From assembly GCA_028554755.1 (NCBI GenBank), contig JAPTOF010000003.1:2398501-2462500 (forward strand): DNA of 64,000 bases, given 5' to 3'. This document shows, one piece after another, positions 47,539-58,615 of this stretch; position 1 is the first letter of the stretch, and each line of letters opens with the position of its first letter. The stretch is from Cordia subcordata (Eukaryota > Streptophyta > Magnoliopsida > Boraginales > Cordiaceae). The notes under the pieces were generated by a model. The model did not search any database. It saw only the letters and a program-made list of their open reading frames with translations, and was not told the origin of the DNA. A program made the translations under genes and the position numbers.

Positions 47539-50500
47539 ATGGTTGCCAGAACCCCAAACAGAGGTATTAATTTTTCTGTCAAATTCACTTGCATATTTTC
47601 ACGCATATATACTCACATATAGATATATAGCTTTTTGGACATTTTTGTTCATGTGTATGTTATTACTGATATTTACATGCTCGTATGTTGTAGCTTGTAT
47701 TATATATCTGTGTGTGTATATATACACAAACAAGCATATATAAATAATTATTCAGTTTTTGGAGCTTAAAAGAAAATAGTTGTTTCCAGTAATTTTAATT
47801 ACTCTAGCTAACAATTAACTTGCTTCTGATGGTGCAAAGTGGCGGTGACAATGGCATTTCTTTGGAATAAAGTCACCCACTCTATTCCAAAATTGATGTC
47901 TAATATGCAAAAGTGGATTTTTTTTGGGAAAAAATTTATGATTTTGGTTCAGTTCTTGTGATATTAATATATGTAATTAATTTTGTTTGTACTACATATA
48001 TGTATGTTGTCACACATATGTATACACAAACACATATGTATATTATGTTATGCTATTGTTAAAATTTTTGTGCTTTGGTTTTGTTTTAGGTCGTGGAGGA
48101 GGTGGGTTTAGGGGAGGGAGAGGAGATGGAGGAGGAAGAGGAGGCAGAGGGGGAAGAGGAGGAAGTTTTAGCGGAGGAAGAAGTGGGAGTGCAATGAAGC
48201 GTGGGGGAGGACGAGGAGGTGGAAGAGGCGGAAGGGGCCGTGGAGGAGGAATGAAGGGAGGAAGTAAGGTAATAGTGGAGCCACACAGACATAAGGGTGT
48301 GTTTATTGCAAAGGGTAAAGAGGATGCTCTCTGTACTAAGAATATGGTCGCTGGTGAATCTGTTTATAATGAGAAGAGAATCTCTGTTCAGGTATCTATA
48401 TAAGAACCAACTGCTTGTGGTTGTTCTATATTTGGTTGCTGTAAAATTGTTATATAACTCGTTTTTTTGGCCCCTATGTTGCCACATTATTTAGGTGCTG
48501 TAATTTGTTATGCTTTATTGAAGAAGATATGAATTTAATAGTACTCTATTGAAAAAAGATCATATCTTTGGTGTGTTTCGGTGGAAAAGAAATGACCTTC
48601 AGACTGTATGTGGGACGTGTATGTTGAGTTTATTGATTGTTTATAGACTTGTTTTCGTGGTTATTGGAAATGGTTAGCATATTTGCTTTGGCTTATTATG
48701 TAGATTTAGTATTTTGTTGTCAGGATGTGGATTTTTGATCACTTATACTTTTTTCTTACGTTTTTCTGAAGAAGGATTAGCTTGTTCTAGCTGTTATTGA
48801 GATATGGTTTCCAATTTCCTTGTTGTATTCTTAGATTTAGTTTTTGGGGAAGGATATGAAGATTTGGGTCAATTTTGTAAGGTATTATTTGGATACCAAC
48901 TTTTGGGAGAGAAGTTCAGAATTTGATAAATAAGCTGGACTTTTGAAATTAGATGATTGTAAAGCAAATGTTAATATCATCTCTGTGGTTTCCTGTATTT
49001 ATCTGTTTTAGTTTGCTGATCCTTTTTGGTGGTTGTATTTTTATTCTGGAACAGTTGCAATAAGCCAATAATCTGATCCATGGAATGTTTTAATTAATAA
49101 ATTCTTGTGCCATCTTGTTTGTCTGTTACTCTTTAGAATGAAGATGGAACTAAAGTGGAGTACAGAGTTTGGAATCCTTTCCGGTCAAAGTTGGCAGCTG
49201 CTATCCTTGGTGGTCTTGATGACATCTGGATTGTAAGCCTACGCTGTCTCACTGTTACTATGAACTATTCTTATTCCTCATTTCCTAATAAAGTGACTCT
49301 GCAATTTCTAGATATTGTCTTTGTATATAGTACAGATTTTCTCATGTAGTTTTGCTGTTTTGTCAAGAAACCTGGTGCTCGTGTTCTCTACCTTGGAGCT
49401 GCATCAGGAACAACTGTCTCCCATGTTTCTGACCTTGTTGGCCCAGTAAGTAGGCGCATTATCAGAATTATGGGATTGCTTTGTAGTCCATGTTCGAGGA
49501 AATAAACCTCATTCTAATTGTTATTTTCCTTTCTTTTTGGTAGAATGGAGTTGTCTATGCTGTGGAGTTTTCTCATAGAAGTGGTAGGGACCTCGTCAAC
49601 ATGGCGAAGAAGCGTACTAATGTTATTCCCATTATTGAAGATGCCAGACATCCAGCAAAATACAGAATGCTTGTGGGTATGGTGGATGTGATATTCTCTG
49701 ATGTTGCCCAGCCTGATCAGGTTTGCCTTCTGTGAACCTCTTAGATGGAGCATGATCCTTTAATGGAAATAAAACAAAACTCTGTATGTGCTTTTCTGTT
49801 CTTTGTTCTGTCTCTTATGCTTGAAGAACCATTTCCCTTTTGCCGTGAACTTATACTAAATATTGTAAACATCAGAATATTCTTTTGCTGATTATAGTAT
49901 CTATAATTTTTTTTCTGAGGAACCACTGGTTTTTTCCCCTTGCTTTTTTTCCTTGATTAGGCAATTGGGCTATTTGTCTTTTTCCATTTTTTGGAATTTC
50001 AAACCAAAATAATGTTTGCACCTTTTAGAATCTTGAGTTTATATTTATATAAGCAAGCAGATGATGAATCCACTCGGATTCCCCTTCAAGACATCAGGGA
50101 TGATGCCAAAACCGAGTTTCTGATGCGTGAAATATGTTTCTCTTGTTTCTTTTTGTTCTTTTTGCTTCTCTTTGTTTTTGAGATTTGCTATATTAGCAGA
50201 CTGCTTTGTTTCTTTTTGTTCCGTTTGTTCTTTTGTTTTTGAGATTTGCTATATTAGCAGACCCCAAACTTTTTGTGGTTTTGCTTTAGAATTAGTTGAG
50301 TTTTTGTTTTCTATAAGCAAGCAGATGATGAGTTACTCGGATTCCCCTTCAAGACGTCATGGGTGATGCAAAAACCGAGTTTCTGATGATTCCTTTACTT
50401 ATTTCTTTTTCTTTTGCCCACCCCTCTGTTTGTTTCTCATTGTTTTTGTGACTTGTTTCTACGATAAGTTGTTTTTGGCCACTAATTTATTTTGCACTGG

Positions 50501-51751
50501 AGAACAAGGTTTTATGCATTTTTGTTCTCTGAAAACTAAATTATTTTTAACTTATAAATTAATTTTCAGGAAATGTGTTTTCTGAAATGAGTTACCCTGA
50601 CAAATTTCCTTTCTGATGCCTTTTCCTTTGGGTGTATTAACAACAAAAATCTGTTTCAAAGGGATAGGACTCACTGCCTTTAGTTTAGCTCTTTGCAGCA
50701 TAGTTTTCATGGCATGTACTCTTGTCTGTATCCTGCAAAATGTTATTGTATATTGTTAGGTCAGAGTGCTGAATATGGGTTCTACTGTTAGTAGCCTAGT
50801 TTTCCCCCGGTTTATTTTCTTTGCAGAATTTGAATTATGCATACTCCTTGATTACTTCTCAGAAAGGCACCCAGTCTAAAATATGCCATCCACATGCTTT
50901 TATTGCACTTTCTAAACCTGAAAGTGTTTCTCGCTGGTACTGAATAAAGTTGCAACCTACCGATAAGGCTGTTGGCAGTGGATGTTAAAAAGTGTGGTTC
51001 GTGGATTTAATTCCTTTACAGATGATAAGGATATGAGAACTCATTTCCGTGATTTAAAAAAAGCGAGTCAGGCGGATCAAGTTTCACTTAGCAGATAAGA
51101 TAATGTAATAACCATCAGCCAATTCACTTTCTTGGATAGTTGAAGTAACCGAGTAGGGTATGTGGATTTTGACGTGATTGGAGGAGGACTTCCATTGAAC
51201 GTCTGAGTGCTTAACTTGGAAGAACTAGTTTTGGTCACATCTTTGCCCATTTTGCTGTTACCTGTCGTAATTATTTTCAAATAATTTTTTTCTTGGCAGG
51301 CAAGGATTTTAGCCCTGAATGCGTCGTACTTCCTGAAAGCGGGAGGCCACTTTGTCATATCAATCAAGGTTAGCTTTTCTGGCTTTTTATTATTTGTCAT
51401 ATGTGCAGCTAAAAGATCCCTCGATTCATTTGAGAAGCGACACTAGACTAACAATTCATATTGCCAGTAATCTACATTTCAAATGCAATTTGTCATGTCT
51501 GAGCATCAACTGCTGATATGTATTTTTCTTTTTCTGCTACAACTTCATGACATATCTTACGTTTTACTTGTCAGGCCAACTGCATAGATTCAACCGTTCC
51601 AGCAGAGGCAGTTTTTGCCCAGGAAGTGAAAAAGCTTCAAGCAGAGCAGTTTAAACCTATGGAGCAGGTGACCCTGGAACCCTTCGAGCGTGACCATGCC
51701 TGTGTTGTCGGGGCTTACCGTGTGCCGAGGAAGCAGAAAGCTGCTGCTTAG
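47539..51751 (+). CDS. FIB2: Fibrillarin (rRNA 2'-O-methyltransferase)
   Basis: The methyltransferase of box C/D snoRNPs, acting in the nucleolus to 2'-O-methylate pre-rRNA. Exons: 47539-47563, 48090-48391, 49137-49232, 49368-49445, 49544-49720, 51300-51368, 51575-51751. All introns are GT-AG with consistent phases; 307 aa. Residues 9-67 form the Gly/Arg-rich GAR domain (RGGRGG repeats). The fold follows: [36 protein letters not shown]-binding [11 protein letters not shown] (147-157), [29 protein letters not shown] (215-226), and [16 protein letters not shown]. No defects are seen. The fifth intron (49721-51299) hosts two snoRNAs. I cannot tell FIB1 from FIB2, so the symbol is provisional. 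Confidence 0.95.
50056..50128 (+). ncRNA. Box C/D snoRNA, U60-like, copy 1
   Basis: In the fifth intron of fibrillarin. Box C ATGATGA (50061-50067), C' ATGATGC (50100-50106), box D CTGA (50120-50123). The segment TCGGATTCCCCTT before a degenerate D' is complementary to AAGGGGAATCCGA, a stretch I recall in large-subunit rRNA (domain V). The fifth base from D' would be a G. In Arabidopsis both fibrillarin genes carry snoRNA U60f in their fifth intron, so host, intron and guide all agree. It should be released by intron processing or as an independent unit. Ends are approximate. Confidence 0.85.
50142..50270 (+). repeat. About 64-bp tandem duplication between the two snoRNAs
   Basis: Two units share TTTCTTTTTGTTC and TTGTTTTTGAGATTTGCTAT followed by ATTAGCAGAC. 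They lie directly between the snoRNA copies and are probably part of the duplication history. Confidence 0.8.
50320..50391 (+). ncRNA. Box C/D snoRNA, U60-like, copy 2
   Basis: Box C ATGATGA (50325-50331), C' GTGATGC (50363-50369), box D CTGA (50383-50386). The guide TCGGATTCCCCTT and the pre-D segment AAAACCGAGTTT are identical to copy 1, while the rest differs at several positions. The 5' flank TATAAGCAAGCAG is also conserved. It lies 264 bp downstream of copy 1 in the same intron and strand. Conservation concentrated in the boxes and guide suggests it is functional. Confidence 0.82.
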
Positions 51752-52485
51752 CTGATTCAGAATGAAATCTGTAGGGAGGAGATGTGGTGTTTAGCAATTT
51801 TGTAGCCGTACTATGTGCCTATGTGCAGATTGGCTCTTGTTGTCATAATGTGTAATGTTACATTTTGGAGTTTATTTTCAATGATGAGTACTAGAGGATT
51901 TTATTTAAATGCCATTTTGCTTTATAATTTAATGCCAGGAGTATTTTTCTAAATGATTTTTACTGTAATAAAGCAAATAGATAATTATTAAAATTTTCAC
52001 TTGAAACAAAAACCAATTCGAATCGAAGTAGTAAATGTTTTTTGGTGGAAACAAACAAAAGGAGAATTGGATTTTAGAATTTGATGGGGAGTCGGGTATT
52101 GAACAAATACTTCATTACTTTGAGGAAGAAGAAGTCTTAACAAATTACACCTTGTCTATTTAAGCCCTTGTATGTCATGGATTTAGATGCTCTTAGTAAT
52201 ATTAGTTTCTTTGAATGACCAAGGTTCGTTTAGGCTCTTTTCAAAACGTGTTTTTCAAAAATTTTGGAAAAAAAAAATATTTTTCTTGAGCAGTTGAATA
52301 TTTCGACTTGTAGAAAAACTTGAAATTGAATTTTTTTAAAAAACTTTTCTTTAGAATTTTAAAGTATTTTTTAAATAAAAATTAATTTTAACGAACACAA
52401 GGATGTGTTCCTGGTCACTTGGAGACACTGTGACTAGGAGATAGTCCAAATACATAATACTCATGCAGCTGTTCAACTAGAGTTT

Positions 52486-52693
52486 ACTGTTTGGATTGAT
52501 TTTTTTAAAGAAAAAAAGTATTTTTTTTGAAAAAGTTACATTAAATTTGTGATAATTATTTGATTTGACTTTAAAAAAAATTGACACTTTAAAAAAAGTT
52601 CAAATACAGTTTTTTTTAGACGTTAGAATTTTCAGCTCCTAAAAAAAATTATTAAAAGAAACGTTTTTAAAAAAAGCCAATCCAAACGTGCCC
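52486..52693. mobile_element. Tourist-like MITE
   Basis: CTGTTTGGATTGATTTTTTT...AAGCCAATCCAAACGTGCCC, about 208 bp. The interior contains ACATTAAATTTGTGATAATTATT and TTCAAATACAG as in the other family members. The terminal GGG of the left end is lost. Confidence 0.7.
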
Positions 52694-53533
52694 TTTAACA
52701 TTAGAAGTTCCAAATTCAAGAAAAACAAAAGAGCTGCCAAACGATCAATATTTCTCATGACCTTATCGTTAGATTCTCTTGATGCTGCACTAGAAATGAG
52801 CTTGAATGCGTAACTAATGATGTTGTTAGAATGATCTTGTCGCCACTGATTGGTTTTTAATTTCCTGGACCCCCATTACAATGAAAGTAAAACTTTCTGT
52901 TGACGTTTATAATTAGACTGATGATATATTCAATAAGCTTAGTTTATTTTATTTTATTTTTTTCCTTTAAACTCTCATGTCAAGAATTTGAGCTTAGTTC
53001 TTTGAAGTAATTCCAACCATTTAAATAACTTCTTAAATATTGCACATCCAGGTTTACCGTCGCAATGGTCCTTCCCCTTAATGCTTTCACCATATATTTA
53101 AAGATACGTTATTTTATCATTGTTACAAAATTATTCTTTTGTGTATATATATATCTATATATAAACAATGACGTACAAAGATTTAAATGATAGAACCCAG
53201 ATGGCAAAATCATTTGGAAGGCATGCGTGAAATTATTGCATGATATTTATCAAATCCCATGGTCAAATGATTATTGGGTTACCTCTTGTGCAACCTTAAC
53301 ACACTACTCGCATCAGCTTCATTCTTCAATGTGTTAGAATGTGCTAACGGCTACTTCTTTGAACTTTTCTTCTCGTTTTTATTTTCCCCTTTCTTTTTTT
53401 TTCCCTCTCTCTCTAGCAATCATAATCAAAGATCCAATAAATCAAACCATTTACACTGAGGCATACATGTATTTTACTAGCTTTGACCCACCAGTCTAGG
53501 GGCGCAGTTCATAGGAAATATCTTCGAACCTTC

Positions 53534-53564
<31 letters not shown>

Positions 53565-55865
53565 CCAAGTTTTCTCTGTGGTCCTACTAATATTTCTCTG
53601 CATCCTCTTCTTTCTTCTGGCGAAGTGGTCTCGCTCTTGTCGACAACATAGGTACATACCCAGTCGTAAATGAGATCAAAACCGAACCGAACCAAACCAA
53701 ATCCGATTATATAGTAAACATTGTATTAATACATAGAGTTAATTGTTAAATAGAGTCGTCAATATAAATTTACTAATGCCACTTACTGTTTCGGAGAATT
53801 GTCCCATATGCGGTGCGTTTTTATCCATTTAACTCGTATTAAATCTGTTATTGTCTCTCTTTTACGATATAAAATCTTAAATTGATTCATCTATTTCGTG
53901 ATAACTGCACTCTATATCTCTTAGAATCATAAATTGTAATAGAGACAACAAACGAGATCTTGGAAACTTGTTTGTTTTACTTCCAATTATTTGAATGGCC
54001 ACATCCCACATTGTTTCCTTTACCTATTTTGTGGATCATTTTTATGAGAAGAAACAATTTCAGTATGTTTCCTCTGGGGACAGATTTAGGAGGCATGGAA
54101 TATTTTGCCATGCCGAAGTCTGCGGAGTCTTGTCACATATGATAAGCAAGCAAATTTGGGTTATTAGTTTGATTTGATGTGTGTTTGAATTGCTTCCAAC
54201 TGTTTGAATGGCTTTCATTTTATTTGATCTAATTTTGATGTTTTAATTGTTGAGCTGTGGAAGGAAAGTTTAACATAAAAGTGCCTTTAATAAAAGTCAT
54301 TAATTATTTGAGATCATATTTTACAACTTGAACTTTTAGCTATTTTGAGGATAATATTAGATTTTCAAAACTATAGAATAATATATTCGCGAAAAAAAGA
54401 AGATAAATAATCTCTGACATGATGTAGTAAAAACATCTTCTTAAAACTCTTTTTTAAAAAACTCTAATTTAAAGCTTCTGGTTTTTATTTTTTATTTTTT
54501 GCCTTTAATTTCTATGTAAAACTCTTTTAAAAATGAGTAAAATAGATACTTTCAGTTTTTAAACTCACAAAAAGTGCTTTTAAATATCTAAAAATTAAGC
54601 TAAACATACTCTATAAAACACTTTTAATCATATAAAAGTTAGGTCAAACAAACTCTTAATTTGCTACGATTGATTAATAGCTCTCAACCCTTTTCTTTTT
54701 GAAGAATGAAGGCTCTCATACCCACAATGTTTGCAATAATGTGACTGCGATGTCATAACTATGGATGCATTTAATAAATGTAAGACTTATACATATAAAT
54801 CAGTTTTGACAAAGCCCCAATACGAAACCAACATAAATCAGACTCTGAAGAACCATCTGGGAAGCTTCATCCTATACAAATTCTTAACAATTCTCGACAA
54901 AACAAAAAAGTCACTTTCCTCATCTTTTAGAGTTGACAATACACAACAGCACAGACTTCTCACTCACTCTCAACTAAATAAGATTAGAGGTTGAAGTAGA
55001 AGGCTCAGAAACTACCGACTCAAACTTAGACTTGGATTCTTATTGAAAGACTATAAGCTTTGAACTTAAGAAGAAAGACAAGTATAGCTTAACTAACATG
55101 TCGGCCTTCTCATCCTTTCAACCTATCAGAGATCGATGGAAAGTTTATTACCGCTATAGAAGAGCATGCATCATCTACTTAAAGAGAGAGGATAAGGAAG
55201 TGAAATCTTGTGAAAGCACCCAAGAAAGCGTCCATAGAAGAAAAGATACTTGACAAAAAAAAAAATAGTTGTCTCATCCTATGCATATTCAATTCCTACC
55301 GAACTTTACATTTGCCATTCTAAGAACTAGTGAGAATTGTAAACAATATAATACTATGAAAAAAGTTCAAAATCTTCATTCTTTGTGTTTTCCTTTTCTT
55401 TCCTTTTTCCCCTATTCGAAAAGGAAATTTAGTTGATGGAACCCTACTGTTGAAATTCTAGGAGAACTTGATTATCAACTAATAAACTCCGAACGGAACA
55501 GTACATGTCTAAGAGTAAGAATGCACGAGCTCACTCCTTTCTGTTGGCATCAACCTATGTGATTTCTCCTTCACATAAATTCTGTTCCCCCAATTTTGCA
55601 TCAAAGTAGTCATTAATAGGATTCTTTCCTGAATAATTAAGTAAAAAGAGATCTCAGAATTGAATCCTCATTCTAAGTCTCAAGAAGTATCATTTGAGCA
55701 AGCTTTTTGAACGTTACATAACATTAGCTAGCAAAGTACAATCATTAGGTAAGAGCTAGCTACAAACATGGGTCCAGTTATGAATGTTAGTTATGAAAGT
55801 TAGTGTGCGATGAAGGTCAGTGCTTAAAGTAACGACCTTGTTTAGAAAAGGAACATGGCAAGTAA

Positions 55866-56070
55866 GGACCGTTTAGATTGATTTTTCTTTAAAAATATGC
55901 TTTTACAATTTTTGGAAAAAATATTCTTAATGAACTAAAATTTTTGGACCTTTTGGAAAAAAATAAATTTATTTTTTTTTGAGTTCTAACTTTCTTTAAA
56001 AAACTAAGTTAAATACTTATTACAAAAAAGATGTGTTTTTTTTAAAGAAAAAACCAAACTAAATCGGCCC
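55866..56070. mobile_element. Diverged Tourist-like MITE
   Basis: GGACCGTTTAGATTGATTTT...AAACCAAACTAAATCGGCCC with a palindromic T/A-rich interior. Diverged member of the same family. Confidence 0.55.
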
Positions 56071-56845
56071 AAAATTAGCATCTACTACTTAAAAGGTGAA
56101 AAGAAGTAATACTATGTATTGTGACGTGTAGGAGGATCCCATTGATGACATTGTGCTTCACTTCCCTTGTGTCTAAGGATGGGGATTGGCTTTTTTTTTT
56201 TTTTTTTTCCATTTCATGAAAAATTACAGTTTTTTGGAAAAAAATATTTTCAGGAAAAAAGCATATCCTTTTGGTAATAAACACTTAAATTGGTTTTAAC
56301 TTAAATTTAATTTTTTTCAAAAGTCAAATATTTTAACTTCTCAATATATCTGATTTTATCAAGTTGGTATGTCATCTTTGTAAGTGACTTTCTTTTGTCC
56401 TTTTATAAAGTATGCGATTGCTAGTTATCTTGTCTCTTGACCGCCAAAAAAAAAAAAAACTCGTCAATCTCCATTAGAAATAGGCGAAATTTTTACATGT
56501 CCAATACATGGCTACATTAGGAACATTCTAGAAAAGTCCCAACAAAAGAAATATATTTGTCTTATCCTATTAGCCTAAATTCTTGTTAGAGTTTCATAAT
56601 ATTGTAATATTACAAAAGAATATGTTCGCTCTTCCTCATTGGCATCAATCTAAATCCAATTTGATCTTCGTTCTTCTTCATTGGCATCAACCTAAATCCA
56701 ATTTGTTTGAAAACATCAAATTCAATGATCGGCACTCGGCAGAACTTTTTCCCAAAATTACAAAATTAAGTAAAGAAGATCATGGAATTGAATCCTTATT
56801 CTTACAATCTCAAGACTCAAGAGTATCATTTGAGATAAGATATTG

Positions 56846-57330
56846 TAGATGATGGATTTTACAATCACGAACTGGATTGACTTGGGCTCTAATAACCCGC
56901 AAGACCAGGAAAGGGTGAACGACGAAACCCTTGACACCGGTGTGGTGCCGGTCGAAGGTACTCCGATGCTCAAGTCAGCGTTGGGTTTGAAAAGAAACAA
57001 AGAATTGTTGTATGATGGGTGGTGGATGAACCAAAGATATGAATAAATTGATATTTTTCTGTGTCCCTTCTCTACTGTCGAATGTTACTTTTATAGCTCT
57101 TAGGTGAAGAGTCTTGTTGGTCTTCAAGTCCCCAAATGTACTTCAATCAAGGTCTACCTAGTCGTCATGTTTAGCCTTATCACATATAGGTCATGCATAT
57201 TGTTTCCATGCACGTCCTGGTAAAGGATCAAGTCCTTCTTCCAGTCTCCAAGGGTATCATCCAACGCGTGGGGCCGTAACCCCATTCTGGGCCTTGACCC
57301 CAGGCCTTCTGATATCTTGGTCCAATCTTA
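56846..57330 (+). repeat. LTR-like dispersed repeat, copy 1
   Basis: Contains GGTACTCCGATGCTCAAGTC after GTGTGGTGCCGGTCGA, and then GC-richer text than its surroundings. A related segment occurs at 62880-63300 (GGCACTCTGATGCTTAAGTT). I have the impression that such a phrase recurs in LTRs of plant retrotransposons. The family is not identified, and no coding region is attached. Confidence 0.4.
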
Positions 57331-57569
57331 ATTATGGACTTCTCAAGCCTTCTTAAGTTCAATTATTTATGTCCCAAACAAATATGAACCTTGTTTCCAT
57401 TAACTATGGGATTTGGTGATTTTCGTTAGTACAATCATTAGGTGTCTCATCAGTTGCATAATAAGATTCTAGCGACCAGGCTAGGAAACAAGTATGGTCT
57501 GTTTCACATTTGTCTGCCAAAATTATATCTTGCCTCCAAGAATTACATCAAATTTTGCAAATTATATCT

Positions 57570-57690
57570 ATTTTTTTTTCTCTTCAAGGAAGGTCAAAAA
57601 TTGATTACATATTACATGTAATTAATGGGAATCGAGTCCAAAATCACTCATATTAAAGTTGAGAGATATTCCACTAGACCACTACCCATT
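57570..57690 (-). mobile_element. tRNA-derived SINE, family 1 (minus strand)
   Basis: On the minus strand: A box GTAGTGGTCTAGTGGAAT, B box GACTCGATTCCC, then ACATGTAATATGTAATCA and GACCTTCCTTGAAGAG with an A tail. Matches the plus-strand copy at 62063-62178 throughout. Confidence 0.75.
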
Positions 57691-57984
57691 TCAATAGCTT
57701 AAGGGAAATTAAAAGTGAGAGGAGGTATAGACTAGAAAGACAAACTTACTTGTATTACCATATATTACTTTTTAACCTGAATATAATATGTAAGGAACGT
57801 AAGCATGGTATAACTTATTACATATTAATTATTCTTTGCCCCCTTTGCTAATGAAGCAAGCAAAGGTAAATATTACACGTTCACACTGCCTTTACTTTGG
57901 GCAAGGATGTCCCATGCCACCTATCACATAGCAATTTACGAGATAAACATAGCCTAAGGGTACAATGTGAAACAAATTTCATAA

Positions 57985-58105
57985 TTTTTTTTATTTCGTT
58001 TTTTTTATGATCAATAGTGATTTTCTACTTACCTCTACTGATGGCTCGAATTCGAGACTTGTAAGTCCCAAGTGAGGAGAGCGCCACTGTGCTATAGCCT
58101 CTTGT
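57985..58105 (-). mobile_element. tRNA-derived SINE, family 2 (minus strand)
   Basis: On the minus strand: A box CTATAGCACAGTGGCGC (plus 58082-58097), B box GTCTCGAATTCGAGCC (plus 58043-58058), then an A-rich tail (plus-strand T runs at 57985-58006). Pol III promoter spacing is tRNA-like, but there is no tRNA cloverleaf 3' half. Confidence 0.6.
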
Positions 58106-58615
58106 CATAATTGATAATTCCTTTCTTGTTCCTATATATATATAAAAGTAAAAAAAATACCTTATTGCTTTTTACGTTAAATTAGAAATAATTAAGTGTC
58201 TTATTTTTCTGAATTTGTTCTAGTCTATGTCCATTATTGCAAACCTGATGATTGATAAGCACTTAATTAATTATTAATAATATGTCATTGTATGTGTAAT
58301 CTAGTGATTAGATAACGAAAGGCTCATCATCACATAATTTCAACCTTCCCACAGCGTCGTGTGCCAAACTTGTAAAAAATCTTATGATTAGTCAATTGAC
58401 TAAAAATTGAGTTCTCAAGGGTTGGATTGGTTGACAACAGGGAAAAAAAGGGGGTACAGTTCTTCTTTTTTTTAAAAAATTACTTTTGCCTTTAATTTTG
58501 GAATCTTTTATTCGATGCTAGTATGATCCAAATTGAAGATGACGGTGTTTGGCTTTGCTTATAAACTAGTTAAGTTTTATAAGTAATAGGGAAAAAAAGT
58601 AACACCCCCTGCTTC

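Larger units (their letters stand above)
51752..58540. other. Intergenic region right of fibrillarin
   Basis: Begins with the fibrillarin 3' UTR (AATAAAG-type signal near 51967). No gene recognised. MITEs, an LTR-like repeat and SINEs are listed separately. Nothing identified in 52750-55550 except AT-rich text and a (TA)n run at about 53533-53554. A diverged duplication (GGCATCAA.CTA, GAATTGAATCCT..ATTCT, AAGTATCATTTGAG) links 55540-55700 with 56640-56840. Confidence 0.6.

Noticed and set aside
48086..48487. 133-aa Ser-rich open frame on the minus strand
   Set aside because: It is the antisense of the Gly/Arg-rich fibrillarin exon 2 (GGN/AGR codons read as Ser/Pro on the other strand).
53477..53695. 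72-aa minus-strand frame near a (TA)n tract
   Set aside because: Contains a KKYIYIYIYI run from the microsatellite; no other support.
56846..57050. 65-aa plus-strand frame (MMDFTITNWIDLGSN...)
   Set aside because: Lies in a dispersed LTR-like repeat with a second degenerate copy at 62880, where the frame is not kept.
58043..58097. tRNA gene on the minus strand
   Set aside because: A and B boxes are present, but the acceptor stem and 3' half do not form a cloverleaf and an A-rich tail follows. Called a SINE instead.
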